DNA of 55,089 nucleotides from Lentisphaeria bacterium (GCA_900768505.1 CAAGED010000001.1:1-55089); one strand, 5' to 3'; shown: positions 17,041-26,896, numbered from the stretch's first letter. Notes: generated from the sequence alone by a model not told the origin. Numbers and translations are program-made.

Positions 17041-18531
17041 TTATTTCATCCCCGGATGCGGAACAAACGCTTTTAAACTGAGTTTGCGTTCAACAGTCCG
17101 ACAAACTTTGAACAACGCCTCCTCGCCCAATGACGGCGCAATAAATTGGCCGCCAATCGGCATATGGGACTCTTCGCCCAACCCCAGCGGCATGCTTAAT
17201 CCGCAATTGCCGGAGAGATTCAAGGCGATGGTAAAAATATCGGATAAATACATTTGCAGCGGATCGGATTTTTCGCCGAAATGGAACGCCGTCGTCGGCG
17301 TAACCGGGGTGAATATGAAATCACACTGCTTGAACGCCTCCTCGAAATCCCGGCGAATCAATGTTCTGACCTTCTGCGCCCGCAGATAATAAGCATCATA
17401 ATAACCGCTGCTCAGCACATAAGTCCCAAGTAGTATACGACGCTTGACCTCCGGACCAAATCCAGCACCGCGGCTTTTGAAGTAGGTGTCGATCAAATCT
17501 CCACCACTTTGACGCGCCCCGTAACGGATGCCGTCAAAACGCGCCAGATTTGCACTGGCCTCCGCCGTGGCAATAATGTAATAATCGGCAACGGCGTATT
17601 TAGTGTGAGGCAGGGATATTTCAATCAATTCTGCGCCCAATTCACGCAATAATTCCAAGGTTGCGTCATTTTTGGCCTTGACTTCCGGCGCCAAACCTTC
17701 GGCCCCGAAATACTCTTTCGGCAAACCAATCTTAACCTTGTCCAGCCGTTCGGGAGCCGCCGCCACCTGCGCCGCAAAATTGTTCGGTTTAACCGCACCT
17801 GCCGGCAATGAGGTGGAATCCATCGCATCATGACCGAAAATCACATCGCTGAGAATTGCTGCATCCTCAATATCCTGAGTCATCGGCCCAATCTGATCCA
17901 GCGAAGAGGCGAACGCAATCAACCCGAAACGGGAAACCCGCCCGTAAGTTGGCTTAACCCCCACAATTCCGCAAAATGCCGCCGGCTGACGAATTGAGCC
18001 GCCGGTATCCGACCCCAATGCCCCCGGCACCAGACGCGCCGCCACTGCCGCCGCCGAGCCGCCGCTGGAGCCGCCGGGGACGCAATCCAGATTCCAGGGA
18101 TTGTGGCATTTCATGAACGCGGAGTTTTCGCAGGAGGAGCCCATGGCGAACTCGTCCATATTCAAGCGGCCGCAGGGAATAAACCCCTGCGCCTTAATTT
18201 TTTTCACCACACCGCTGTCGTAGGGAGAAACTACCGGCTCCAAGATTTTCGATGCGCAGCTGCAGCTTTCGCCCTTAACTACAATATTGTCCTTGATTCC
18301 CAGAGGAATACCGTCAAAACGGCTCAGAGCCCGACCTCCGGCCCGGCGTTCATCCGCCGCCGCGGCAGCCTCCAGCACCCGGGTGGAATCAATTTTCAGA
18401 AAAGCGCCAATCCTGCCATTCAAACGGTCAATCCGCTCCAGATAACCGCGGCAAAGTTCCACACAGCTGATTTCGCCGGCCGCCAAAGCGTCGGCTGCCG
18501 CATGAATGGTCAAATTATCAAAATCAATCAT
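17041..18531 (-). CDS. gatA: Asp-tRNA(Asn)/Glu-tRNA(Gln) amidotransferase subunit A
   Basis: Glutaminase/amidase subunit of GatCAB, which converts misacylated Glu-tRNA(Gln) or Asp-tRNA(Asn). The 496-residue amidase has the Ser-cisSer-Lys triad: K80 in GIPLGIKDN, S155 in PGGSSGGSA and S179 in DTGGSIRQ, close to the numbering of the Staphylococcus enzyme. It overlaps gatC by one base in a TAATG junction, so translation is probably coupled. gatB is not in this window. A GatCAB system fits with tRNA-Asn nearby, but whether Asn or Gln tRNA is the substrate cannot be told. Confidence 0.96.
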   Translation of the reverse strand: MIDFDNLTIHAAADALAAGEISCVELCRGYLERIDRLNGRIGAFLKIDSTRVLEAAAAADERRAGGRALSRFDGIPLGIKDNIVVKGESCSCASKILEPVVSPYDSGVVKKIKAQGFIPCGRLNMDEFAMGSSCENSAFMKCHNPWNLDCVPGGSSGGSAAAVAARLVPGALGSDTGGSIRQPAAFCGIVGVKPTYGRVSRFGLIAFASSLDQIGPMTQDIEDAAILSDVIFGHDAMDSTSLPAGAVKPNNFAAQVAAAPERLDKVKIGLPKEYFGAEGLAPEVKAKNDATLELLRELGAELIEISLPHTKYAVADYYIIATAEASANLARFDGIRYGARQSGGDLIDTYFKSRGAGFGPEVKRRILLGTYVLSSGYYDAYYLRAQKVRTLIRRDFEEAFKQCDFIFTPVTPTTAFHFGEKSDPLQMYLSDIFTIALNLSGNCGLSMPLGLGEESHMPIGGQFIAPSLGEEALFKVCRTVERKLSLKAFVPHPGMK

Positions 18532-18848
18532 TAATTCATCCCCTCTCCCGGCAATACCTGCGGCACTTTTATGGTCTCCCGATTAACCGTATCAGGAGCA
18601 TTGCGCAACATCTCCTCCCGGGTATAGGCGCAAGAGGGCACATCCTCACGCCAAACATTACTCAGTAATGCCGCATGAGCGGTAGGCTCAATGCCGCTGA
18701 CGTCAAGTTCGGCCAAAGTTTCAATATAGGAGACGATCGACTCCATATCGTGCTGAAGCGCGCTCTGCTGCGCCGGATCAATATCGATTCTGGCCAGTTG
18801 TGCGACATACTTTACATCGATCGCATTTTCGGATTTTGCACTACACAT
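18531..18848 (-). CDS. gatC: Asp-tRNA(Asn)/Glu-tRNA(Gln) amidotransferase subunit C
   Basis: Small GatC subunit (105 residues) that wraps the GatA-GatB interface and stabilises GatA. It has the family pattern VAQLARIDI near the N-terminus, a helical middle and GIEPTAHA. AGGAG lies 6 nt before the ATG. The stop codon overlaps the gatA start. Confidence 0.95.
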   Translation of the reverse strand: MCSAKSENAIDVKYVAQLARIDIDPAQQSALQHDMESIVSYIETLAELDVSGIEPTAHAALLSNVWREDVPSCAYTREEMLRNAPDTVNRETIKVPQVLPGEGMN

Positions 18849-18880
18849 TTCTGCTCCTGAATTTCAGAATTAAACACCAT

Positions 18881-18918
18881 TGAGGCATCAGGAAGGCTAA
18901 ACACCCCCTCATGCCTCA
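18881..18918. terminator. Hairpin between the phosphofructokinase gene and gatC
   Basis: A perfect 8-bp stem (18881-18888 with 18911-18918, TGAGGCAT/ATGCCTCA) with a 22-nt loop lies 12 bases past the phosphofructokinase stop (minus strand). T-run support is poor (GGTGTTTAATT), so it may be a weak terminator or processing site. Confidence 0.45.
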
Positions 18919-18929
18919 TGAAATGCAAG

Positions 18930-20591
18930 TTACTTGCCAAGTTCCAATTCAATAGTCTTGGTGATCTGGTCGCATACTTCGCTGGGTCCGAAATACTGGA
19001 TCGGGCCCGGATATACATAACTGGTCTCCAGCGCCCAGTTTTCCCGGTTGGCGGCAAAGAACTTGAACGGCGCACCATCCAGTTTGACCAGCGCCTTCTG
19101 AATTACCGGCTTGTCATGACCGTGACGGCGTTCAATGTTCATCATCATGGTAATCGGAATGCCGCCAGCTACCCATTCCGTCGCCGGACGGGTGGTCTTG
19201 CGGATATTTGACATGTAACCGGTCAAGCCGCACCCCAGAAGCGCCGCCGCGGTGTACCCCAGACTGTAGCAGTAGTCAGCGTCGTAATTGGAGGGGGCGG
19301 CGCAACGGCCTTCGTAGCCGAAGAAGTGAACCTGGGTATTGAATTTGCCGTTATATTCACCGGCAGCGGCCATTTTCTTGAGTTTGTTGGCAACCATTTC
19401 GGCCAGCATTTTTTCGGTTTCAATAAGAGAAACCTGAACATTGCCGTGGGGGTCACGCTCCAGGCAGAGCTGCAGCTGAATGCCGTGGGGCAGTGAAGCA
19501 AAGACACTGGAGTTGTTGCCTTTGAGTTCACGCTTGATGAATTCAACCTTGGCCTCCTTGTCCAAAGCCGCGAATTTTTCACCGGCATTGGCGATGGTTT
19601 CGTTGAGTTCGGCAATCAAAACCTTGACTTCCGGCACAAATTCGATCAACCCCTCCGGAATCAGCGCCACGCCGAAGTTGCACCCCTTGGCCGCGCGCTT
19701 AGCCACAATATCGGCCATGTAGTCGACGATATTGGCCAAAGTCATCTTCTTCTCGGCAACTTCCTCGGAGATAATGGCGATATTCGGCTGAGTCTGCAAT
19801 GCGCATTCCAGCGCAATATGCGAAGCGGAGCGCCCCATCAGCTTGATGAAGTGCCAGTATTTTTTAGCGGAATTGGCATCACGGCCGATATTGCCGATTA
19901 ATTCGCTGTAAACCCGGCAGGCGGTATCAAAACCGAAAGAGGTTTCGATCTGCTCATTTTTCAGGTCGCCATCAATGGTTTTCGGGCAGCCGACCACGTT
20001 AATTGGAACATTATTTTTCTTATAATACTCAGCCAGCAAACAGGCATTGGTATTTGAGTCATCACCGCCGATAATTACCAGCGAACTGATGCCCAATGCC
20101 TTGCAGTGTTCATACCCGGCCTTGAACTGCTCCTCGGTTTCCAGCTTGGTACGGCCGGAACCAATCATGTCAAACCCGCCGGTGTTGCGGTAGGCGGCGA
20201 TGAAATCGGCAGTCAATTCCATATACTCATTCTTCACCAGACCATCCGGCCCCTTGAGAAAACCGAAGAGACGACTGCCGGAATTGATGGACTTAATGCC
20301 GTCAAAAAGACCGGCGATAACATTATGTCCGCCGGGAGCCTGACCGCCGGAAAGGATTACTCCCACGTTGATAGCGGCGCCGCTGTTGCACTTGGTGCAG
20401 GCGCAATTGGCCTCAAATGTGACGGTCGGGCTGCCGAAAGTGGCACTGAAGAGTTCCTTGATTTTGTCTGCATCAGCCACACTGCCGGTAGGGGCACCGA
20501 CCACGAGTTTGGCGGCGGCGCCGTTGCGCAACGCCGGCGGCAATTTGGGTTGATAAGCACTGCGGGCCTTCTGAAGAGCAGAGATACTCAT
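18930..20591 (-). CDS. pfp: Pyrophosphate-dependent 6-phosphofructokinase
   Basis: Reversible PPi-fructose-6-phosphate phosphotransferase, 553 residues, of the long (about 550 aa) class. The motifs are VGVILSGGQAPGGHNV, IIGGDDSNTNA (the GGDD that excludes ATP) and PKTIDGDL with the catalytic Asp, all typical of PPi users. The start at 20591 has AAAGGA about 10 nt upstream; an in-frame ATG 36 bases further up lacks support. Using PPi makes glycolysis reversible and saves ATP, common in anaerobes. The enzyme substrate class is read from motifs. Confidence 0.94.
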   Translation of the reverse strand: MSISALQKARSAYQPKLPPALRNGAAAKLVVGAPTGSVADADKIKELFSATFGSPTVTFEANCACTKCNSGAAINVGVILSGGQAPGGHNVIAGLFDGIKSINSGSRLFGFLKGPDGLVKNEYMELTADFIAAYRNTGGFDMIGSGRTKLETEEQFKAGYEHCKALGISSLVIIGGDDSNTNACLLAEYYKKNNVPINVVGCPKTIDGDLKNEQIETSFGFDTACRVYSELIGNIGRDANSAKKYWHFIKLMGRSASHIALECALQTQPNIAIISEEVAEKKMTLANIVDYMADIVAKRAAKGCNFGVALIPEGLIEFVPEVKVLIAELNETIANAGEKFAALDKEAKVEFIKRELKGNNSSVFASLPHGIQLQLCLERDPHGNVQVSLIETEKMLAEMVANKLKKMAAAGEYNGKFNTQVHFFGYEGRCAAPSNYDADYCYSLGYTAAALLGCGLTGYMSNIRKTTRPATEWVAGGIPITMMMNIERRHGHDKPVIQKALVKLDGAPFKFFAANRENWALETSYVYPGPIQYFGPSEVCDQITKTIELELGK

Positions 20592-20668
20592 TTGGACAAT
20601 CCTTTCACTATAATTTATATACAACATGAAAACATGTAAAAAACCGTTTAATTCTCAGTTTCAGGAAG

Positions 20669-20695
20669 GCCGGTTATTTTTCAAATTAAACCGGC
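20669..20695 (-). promoter_or_regulatory. Hairpin upstream of the phosphofructokinase gene
   Basis: Complementary 7-nt arms GCCGGTT and AACCGGC (20669-20675 and 20689-20695) flank a 13-nt loop, about 80 bases before the phosphofructokinase start and downstream of tRNA-Gly on the same strand. It may end the tRNA transcript or be part of the gene's leader. Confidence 0.4.
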
Positions 20696-20833
20696 GTCAA
20701 AACCGAAACGATAATTGCACGCTGATAATTTAACCGCAAAAGTACAGATTATCAAGTCAACAAACTGATTTTGTTGTATAATTTGAATTACAGACGGGAT
20801 ATGATGCTCAAAAAAATGGCGGGAACAAAAAAA

Positions 20834-20907
20834 TGGAGCGGGTGAAGGGAGTCGAACCCTCGTCGCCAGCTTGGGAAGCTGGAGCATGACCGTTTTGCTA
20901 CGCCCGC
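20834..20907 (-). tRNA. tRNA-Gly, anticodon CCC
   Basis: Reads GGG codons. The cloverleaf is complete: D arm, anticodon loop TTCCCAA with CCC at positions 34-36, and T arm with TTCGACT. The CCA end is encoded (20834-20836) and is followed by a T run. The acceptor stem has a C-A mismatch at pair 6-67, the rest being Watson-Crick. Confidence 0.95.
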
Positions 20908-20994
20908 TCGTATTTGTCTATAAAATATCGCCCATTATTCAAATTTCAAGCCGAAAAACTCCGGAAAATGACAATATTTTTATTTTTTTTGCTA

Positions 20995-21022
20995 TTGTTT
21001 TTTATTTTTACCCGGTTATAAT
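20995..21022 (+). promoter_or_regulatory. Sigma-70-type promoter for the corrinoid adenosyltransferase gene
   Basis: TTGTTT (20995-21000), a 16-nt spacer and a consensus TATAAT (21017-21022) lie about 50 bases upstream of the gene. A small hairpin (TCCGTT/AACGGA, 21026-21044) sits at the expected transcript start. No cobalamin riboswitch fits in the short leader. Confidence 0.65.
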
Positions 21023-21073
21023 ATATCCGTTAACGATAAACGGAGCATTTTCTACCAAATCAGGGAGTTTTTT

Positions 21074-21619
21074 TTGAGCGTGAACCAGGAACATGACAAT
21101 ACAAAAGGCGTAATTATCAATTTCACCGGCGACGGACGAGGGAAAAGCTCCGCTGCATTCGGACTGGCAGTGCGTCACGCCGGATACGGCAAAAAAGCGG
21201 CAGTTATTCAATTTATAAAAAGCCGGATCGACTGCGGAGAATTTAATTTCATAAAAAATCTCAACTCTCCGCTGCTCTCCATCATTTGCTGCGGCTGCGG
21301 CTTCACTTTTGAAAACTCAGAATCGGCAAACCGTCGCGCCGCCCAAACCGGCTGGCAGTCAGCCGGGGAAATACTGCAGAACGGCGACGTTACATTGCTT
21401 ATTTTGGATGAATTAAATCACATCTTAAACCTCCAGCTGCTGCCGGTTGAGGAAGTTCTGACTCAACTGCAAAACCGCCGTCCGGACTTGAATGTGGTAA
21501 TTACCGGACGCAATGCGCCGAATGAATTGTTGAATATCTGCGATTCAATTTCGCTTATTCAGGACGTAAAACATTATTATCACTCCGGCGTGGCGGCCAT
21601 TGCCGGAGTAGATTATTGA
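21074..21619 (+). CDS. Corrinoid adenosyltransferase (CobO/BtuR-type)
   Basis: Transfers adenosyl from ATP to cob(I)alamin. The 181-residue protein has the variant P-loop FTGDGRGKSSAAFG and the LLILDEL motif of the CobA/CobO/BtuR fold. The start is unusual: TTG at 21074 with AGGGAG 6 nt upstream, or GTG at 21080; no in-frame ATG is available. The gene is not in a cobalamin cluster. It has its own promoter and precedes the M16 peptidase by 27 nt. A salvage role is inferred. Confidence 0.85.
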   Translation: MSVNQEHDNTKGVIINFTGDGRGKSSAAFGLAVRHAGYGKKAAVIQFIKSRIDCGEFNFIKNLNSPLLSIICCGCGFTFENSESANRRAAQTGWQSAGEILQNGDVTLLILDELNHILNLQLLPVEEVLTQLQNRRPDLNVVITGRNAPNELLNICDSISLIQDVKHYYHSGVAAIAGVDY

Positions 21620-21646
21620 TAAAAAATAAGGAATTCAGGTTAGATT

Positions 21647-24622
21647 ATGAATTTTTTCAGACGTTTTATTTGGGCATTAACCCTCGGCGGTCTCATTTTC
21701 ACGCTCCAGGTTGCGGCGGCAGACCAGCCTCCGGCGGCAACGAGCACTTTCCCCAACGGAATTGAGCTTACACTGGCCAACGGCATGAAATTATTTATGC
21801 TGCGCAACCCGAAGCAGCCCACGGTGGCGGTGGTAACTGCCGTTCATGCCGGGAGCGTGGATGATCCGCCGCAAAGCACCGGACTGGCTCACTACTTCGA
21901 ACATCTGATGTTCAAGGGATCAAATCGCATCGGCACGGTGAATTATGAAAAAGAGCATAAACTGCTCAACCAAATCGAAAACCTTTTTGAACAGCAGCGC
22001 AAAAGTTCCGACCCCACTGAGCGCACTGAAATTTATAAAAAAATTGATCTCCTCAGTCAGGAGGCCGCCGCCTACGCCGCTCCCGGCGAATACAGCCAGC
22101 TGGTCAACACCCTGGGCGGCACCGGTTTGAACGCCATGACCAGCTATACCGGCACGGTTTATGTCTGCGAAGTACCGGCCAACGAATTAGGCAAAATACT
22201 TCAGTTGGAGGCGGAACGCTTTTCGCAACCGGTACTGCGACTTTTTCAAACCGAATTGGAGACGGTTTACGAGGAATTCAACACCGCACAGGACCGGGAC
22301 GACCGCCGTGCCTTCGAAGCACTGCTGAAAGGCGCCTACGGCCCGCTGCATCCCTACGGCAGAGGCGTTATCGGCCTGCCGGAGCACCTGAAAAACCCCT
22401 CAATGCGGGATATTTACACCTTCGCCAAACGTTATTATGTTCCGGCCAACATGCAGTTGATTATAATTGGCGACATTGATTACCAGAAGACCCTGGAAAT
22501 GGTCAACAAATACTTCAACCATCCAATTCCGGAATCGGCCAATGAATTCAACCGCCGCACCATCGCGCCTCCCCCCGCCATTGCCTCCACGCAGAAAATT
22601 ACCGTCAGCGGTCCGGCGCCGGCTCAGCTTCTGCTGGGATACCGTTTCAGCGCCACCAAACGCAACGAGTTGTTGTGCGACATGCTTGAATTGGCTCTGA
22701 ATGACAGCGGAAGCGGCATATTGGAAGAAAATCTATTGCGCAATCAGCAGTTGCAGGGGGCCTTCGCCACCTCGATTCAAACCGGCGATCAAATCCTTTT
22801 TGTGCTGGGCGGCCGCCCGAAAGCCGGGCAAAATCTCACCCGGGTTGCGGAATTATTGAAAGAACAATTAAAGCTGATGAGTCAAAAACCGATGGAAAAG
22901 TGGCGTCTGACCGCCGCGGCCGATAATTTCCGGCTGAAACAGCTGAATTTGAGAGACAGCAATTTAAATAATGCCGTCAATGCCGCATTCTGCTTCACCG
23001 ACGATAAGAGCTACGCCGAATTCATCCGCCGTCCGGACGATCTCGCCGGTATCACCCCGGAGGAGCTGCAAAATTTTGTCACCGATGTGGTACTTAAGTC
23101 ACCACTGATTGAAGTGGATAAGGTTCAGGGTGCGCCGGATGCACTGACAAAAATACCCAACCCCCCCCTTACCCCCATTGAAATCAACCGGAACAACCAA
23201 TCCGAATACGCCCGGCAGTTCATCGCCGCCCCCAACGACGGCGAGTTGCCGCCCGATTTTCTGGCCGACCTGAAAAATCTGGAGCACTACGAATTTTCCG
23301 GCGACGACTTGACACGCCGGGATTTGCTCTACCCGGTATCGGAAATCAGCAATCAGGGCGAATTGTTTTATCTGCGCAACTTGTATGATGACCGTTTCAC
23401 GCTGGAAATTGTAATTGATTCTGGCAAACTTGCCAACCCCAAACTGGCGGTAATGGCGCAATTTATGGAGTTTGTCGCACCCTCCGGCATGAGCGCGGTG
23501 GAGTTCCGGCGGGAACTTTATAAACGCACCCTGACGCTGGATTTCTCCTGCGCAAATTACACCAGTACCCTGAGAGTCAGCGGATTGAACAAATATCTCC
23601 CGGACGCCGTGGATTTTGTCACCAAACTGCTCAATACCGGATACGCCGACACTCCGACCGTTGATAAATTCCGCGATAATATCCTTAAACAGCGCGCCGA
23701 TGCCAAGCAGACGCCGGCGGCCATCTTCTCCGCACTGCTAAATTATGGCATTTACGGCCCGGAAAATCCAATGACGCTCCTGATGCCGGAGAACGAATTG
23801 CGCACCATCAGCGCCGCACAACTCATTGAATGCGCCCGTAAGCAATTCATGCAAACCAGACCAATTATTTTTTATTACGGCCCGGCGCCGCTGGTCTCCG
23901 TAACCGACATTATCCGCCCACTGCTGCAAACGGATTATCTGCCGCCGGAAACAAACCGGAAATTGCCGGTTCAGACGGTTACCGAAAATGAAACTTACAC
24001 CTTAAATTACCCCAAAGCCCAGGCATCGCTGGCAATTATTGCCGGCGGCAGTGAATTTACTCCGGAACAATATCCGTTCAGCGTAATTTTTGACAATTAT
24101 TGCGGCAGCGGCCTCTCGGCAATGTTCTTCCAGGAAATCCGGGAAGCCCGGGGGCTGGCATATTCCGCCTACGGTTTCTTTGATCTGCCATACTTCGCCA
24201 GGCAGAAATACATCACCGGCGGAATTTTGCAGACCCAAAGCGACAAAGTACCGGAGGCGGCAACGTTATTGCACTCGCTGCTGCTGAAGGCGCCGGAGTC
24301 GGAAAAAGATTTCATCATTGCCAAGTCGTTGATTCAAAAAGATATGCGGGCAAAAAGAGTGCGTGGGGAAGCGGCATTTAACGAATTAATGCTGATCCGT
24401 CGGTTGGATTTGACGCTGCACTGGCGGCAACGGTTATACGAAAAAATTCTTGCTTATACATTGCCGGAATTTACAAGCGAGTACGCCAAATATCTGGGTA
24501 TCCGTCCCTACCGGACACTGATTTTTGGCGATATGACAAGCATTAATTTGAAAAAATTACCAGCTTCCGGGTTCGGTTCAACTCCCAGGAGGCTCACTTT
24601 GGAAGAAATTTTCGGATATTGA
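21647..24622 (+). CDS. M16-family zinc metallopeptidase, exported
   Basis: Periplasmic peptidase of the pitrilysin/insulinase family, 991 residues. A signal peptide ends near residue 25. The inverted zinc motif HYFEH (H82, E85, H86) is present, and the downstream ligand Glu falls in the ETVYEEFN helix about 90 residues later. The first half is the catalytic M16 domain pair; the second half has the C-terminal M16 domains with degenerate motifs, as in two-in-one-chain members. The insert after HYFEH (about 95-160) is charged and helical. Substrate is unknown; turnover of exported peptides is the family role. Confidence 0.92.
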   Translation: MNFFRRFIWALTLGGLIFTLQVAAADQPPAATSTFPNGIELTLANGMKLFMLRNPKQPTVAVVTAVHAGSVDDPPQSTGLAHYFEHLMFKGSNRIGTVNYEKEHKLLNQIENLFEQQRKSSDPTERTEIYKKIDLLSQEAAAYAAPGEYSQLVNTLGGTGLNAMTSYTGTVYVCEVPANELGKILQLEAERFSQPVLRLFQTELETVYEEFNTAQDRDDRRAFEALLKGAYGPLHPYGRGVIGLPEHLKNPSMRDIYTFAKRYYVPANMQLIIIGDIDYQKTLEMVNKYFNHPIPESANEFNRRTIAPPPAIASTQKITVSGPAPAQLLLGYRFSATKRNELLCDMLELALNDSGSGILEENLLRNQQLQGAFATSIQTGDQILFVLGGRPKAGQNLTRVAELLKEQLKLMSQKPMEKWRLTAAADNFRLKQLNLRDSNLNNAVNAAFCFTDDKSYAEFIRRPDDLAGITPEELQNFVTDVVLKSPLIEVDKVQGAPDALTKIPNPPLTPIEINRNNQSEYARQFIAAPNDGELPPDFLADLKNLEHYEFSGDDLTRRDLLYPVSEISNQGELFYLRNLYDDRFTLEIVIDSGKLANPKLAVMAQFMEFVAPSGMSAVEFRRELYKRTLTLDFSCANYTSTLRVSGLNKYLPDAVDFVTKLLNTGYADTPTVDKFRDNILKQRADAKQTPAAIFSALLNYGIYGPENPMTLLMPENELRTISAAQLIECARKQFMQTRPIIFYYGPAPLVSVTDIIRPLLQTDYLPPETNRKLPVQTVTENETYTLNYPKAQASLAIIAGGSEFTPEQYPFSVIFDNYCGSGLSAMFFQEIREARGLAYSAYGFFDLPYFARQKYITGGILQTQSDKVPEAATLLHSLLLKAPESEKDFIIAKSLIQKDMRAKRVRGEAAFNELMLIRRLDLTLHWRQRLYEKILAYTLPEFTSEYAKYLGIRPYRTLIFGDMTSINLKKLPASGFGSTPRRLTLEEIFGY

Positions 24623-24698
24623 TTGAAATATTAATTTTTTGGCAATATATTATCGGCAAACTTTTATATTTCTCAAAAAAACATATGGAAAAGAAGCG

Positions 24699-25289
24699 AT
24701 GAAAAAAACAATTCAAGCTCTGATTATCGCCGTTTTGGCAGGCGTCAGCGCCGGATGCAGTTCCGTCAGTTATGATGGTACGAAGTTTACGCCGGTAACT
24801 CAGGAGGTGGAGATTTATACCCCGCAGAATATCGCTGAGGCCGGCGACTGCATGTATATCGGCGAAATCACCGCCGCCGGGCCGATTCAGGATTTCACCC
24901 GTCCTAAATTGATCGCTAAATTGCGGGCAAAGGCCGCCGAATATGGCGCCACGGGAATGATCATCAGCTCCAACCGCGTATATCAGGAGAGTCAGACCCC
25001 GATTCCGGAGATGACCCCGGGAATTCCGGATACCGGATATACCTGGAATCGCATTGAGGATGATTTAAATTACAATTACGGACAAATCGGCAGGGAATCC
25101 GCCGGTGTGGCCAACGGTCCGTATCTCCGGGAAATCAAAGCCCTACTGCTGCGACCGATGGCTGATTTAAGCGAGGATCAGCAGGAAAATCTTCAATCCT
25201 CCCAGAAAAAGTATCGCAAAATCGCAGCGGAAATTGCTCCGAAAAAATCAACCGAATCAACTCAAGCCCCCGTTGAGCCGGAGAAATAA
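24699..25289 (+). CDS. Small lipoprotein, paralogue of the lipoprotein at 49.6 kb
   Basis: Lipoprotein of 196 residues with lipobox VSAGCSS (Cys at about residue 20). The start at 24699 was chosen for the normal signal peptide; a longer reading adds 20 unlikely residues. Family not recognised. The middle (IGEITA..., KLIAKLRAKAAEYGATGMII) resembles the lipoprotein at 49641-50204 (LGRADI..., EKLLDKAEEVGASGVKIV), so the two are probably paralogues. The C-terminus is charged. It follows the M16 peptidase and could be co-expressed. Confidence 0.75.
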   Translation: MKKTIQALIIAVLAGVSAGCSSVSYDGTKFTPVTQEVEIYTPQNIAEAGDCMYIGEITAAGPIQDFTRPKLIAKLRAKAAEYGATGMIISSNRVYQESQTPIPEMTPGIPDTGYTWNRIEDDLNYNYGQIGRESAGVANGPYLREIKALLLRPMADLSEDQQENLQSSQKKYRKIAAEIAPKKSTESTQAPVEPEK

Positions 25290-25442
25290 CGCAATAATTA
25301 TTCATGCACATACTGCCGCCGCTGCTCAGCAATTATCCGGCGGCAATTTGTAATTAAAATAAAACATTCGGTGAATGAATAAAAAAACAATTAACAGGAC
25401 AAAACTTATTCATTTCGCCGGTTGTCACTGGAGTAAAAGATC

Positions 25443-26648
25443 ATGTCTTACAGCCTTGCTGAAAAGGAACAAAATATTGTAAATTCTTATATTGCCGCCG
25501 CCCTTACCACCCCGGACACCGCAGTGGCAACCGATTCTCAACTTGTTTTATGGAGCAGTGAAGCTGGGCTGAGTGAAAACGCCAGTGCGGCATTGCTCAA
25601 CGCCGCCACACTGGTGCGGAACGAGCCGGAACTTCATAAGCTCTTCCGCGCCTTGCATTACGGATTTTTTCACACCTCAGAACAAATTGCTGAACCGGAT
25701 CTGGAGGCGGCACTGGGTATGAAGAGCGCCCGGGCATTTTACCTGCTGCTGGGATTATCCGGCTTAAATGATTTACACCAACTTTACCTCAAGCTGAATT
25801 ACAGCGAATCGATGCGCAGTGACATCAGTTCCGACTGGGGCATCTGGGCGCGTCACCATTTTAATAACAATAACATTCAGGGACTCACCTGGGGAATCCT
25901 CTCCTGGCTGCGGGCGCACGTCCGGGGCGAGGTGTTGCAGTTCGGCCGCCTTCAATGTAATTTGGCATTGGGTTTTCCCGGCAAATTAAAAGTTTACCGC
26001 AACCTGAAAAACAATTCAGTAGTGGCAGTCAGCGACCCGGGTCAGCAGTGCAATGGAGCCGGATATCTGGCAGACAAGGATGAAAAAGTTGTTTTCACCA
26101 CCATTCTGGAACAAAATGGCCGGATACTTACCGGGCATCGGATTAATCCCCGGGGTTTTATTCAGCCCCAAACCGAACAATTTGATTTAACTGAATATTG
26201 CTTGGAACTGCAGGATAACGACCCGGTAATCAATCTGCATATTCCGGAAAGCGGTCCCCTCAGTTTAAGCAGCTGCGCAAAATCAGTAGAGGCCATGCGG
26301 GAATTTTTCCTGGCCAAATACCCGGAATATAAATTCAAAGCATTTGTCTGCTTCTCCTGGCTGCTGGACGGGCAGCTGCACAATGTACTGCCGCCGGAAT
26401 CCAATATTATAAAATTTCAAAATGCTGGCTACGTTTTCCCCTTTACCGCCAGTTCGGACGCCGTATTCCGGGTGTTTGGCACTAAAGCGGCACAAAATGG
26501 TTATAAAAGTGTTCCCCACACCAGTTCAATGCAGCGTCGCCTGGCCAATTACTTGGATTTGGGAAATCGGTTCCGGCAGGGCGGAATATTTTTGCTGAGT
26601 GCGGATTTACCCTGGGGTACCAATCCATATATCAGCCAAACCGAATAA
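25443..26648 (+). CDS. Acyltransferase-domain protein with GNAT-like N and C domains
   Basis: Cytosolic protein of 401 residues without a signal peptide. The layout fits the acyltransferase family with paired N- and C-terminal GNAT-like domains: a helical N-terminal half (about 1-190) and a C-terminal half with LHIPESGPLS, KAFVCFSWLLD and LPPESNIIKFQ, which I associate with the GNAT_C-type domain. The natural substrate of these proteins is unknown to me. A terminator follows directly, so this is the last gene of its transcript. Confidence 0.7.
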   Translation: MSYSLAEKEQNIVNSYIAAALTTPDTAVATDSQLVLWSSEAGLSENASAALLNAATLVRNEPELHKLFRALHYGFFHTSEQIAEPDLEAALGMKSARAFYLLLGLSGLNDLHQLYLKLNYSESMRSDISSDWGIWARHHFNNNNIQGLTWGILSWLRAHVRGEVLQFGRLQCNLALGFPGKLKVYRNLKNNSVVAVSDPGQQCNGAGYLADKDEKVVFTTILEQNGRILTGHRINPRGFIQPQTEQFDLTEYCLELQDNDPVINLHIPESGPLSLSSCAKSVEAMREFFLAKYPEYKFKAFVCFSWLLDGQLHNVLPPESNIIKFQNAGYVFPFTASSDAVFRVFGTKAAQNGYKSVPHTSSMQRRLANYLDLGNRFRQGGIFLLSADLPWGTNPYISQTE

Positions 26649-26660
26649 AACGATCAACAG

Positions 26661-26690
26661 GCCGTACCAATAAAAACGTACGGCTTTTTT
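26661..26690 (+). terminator. Intrinsic terminator after the acyltransferase gene
   Basis: A perfect 7-bp stem (26661-26667 with 26678-26684, GCCGTAC/GTACGGC) and 10-nt loop is followed by six T. Confidence 0.9.
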
Positions 26691-26821
26691 GTGCTTCGGC
26701 GTAGACTAGGCGACTAATCCGGCAAACTTTTTTATGCGGAGTGGAATTTTTCCGACACAAAAGCAATGAGATTTTTCCGCCTCCAGTGGCATATTATTGA
26801 TAAATTATAACTGATGTAATA

Positions 26822-26850
26822 TTGTTTTTATCGTAGAATTGTGATATATT
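26822..26850 (+). promoter_or_regulatory. Sigma-70-type promoter for the Na/Pi cotransporter gene
   Basis: TTGTTT (26822-26827), a 17-nt spacer and TATATT (26845-26850) lie 46 bases upstream of the start codon. Matches to consensus are 5 of 6 or near at the -10 box, with correct spacing. Confidence 0.55.
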
Positions 26851-26896
26851 AATGAATAAAAATTTTCACTAATCTTAAAACAGCAGGGGATTTTAT

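Noticed and set aside
20995..21073. Possible cobalamin riboswitch before the corrinoid adenosyltransferase gene
   Set aside because: The leader is only about 45 bases with one small stem; no B12-box was seen.
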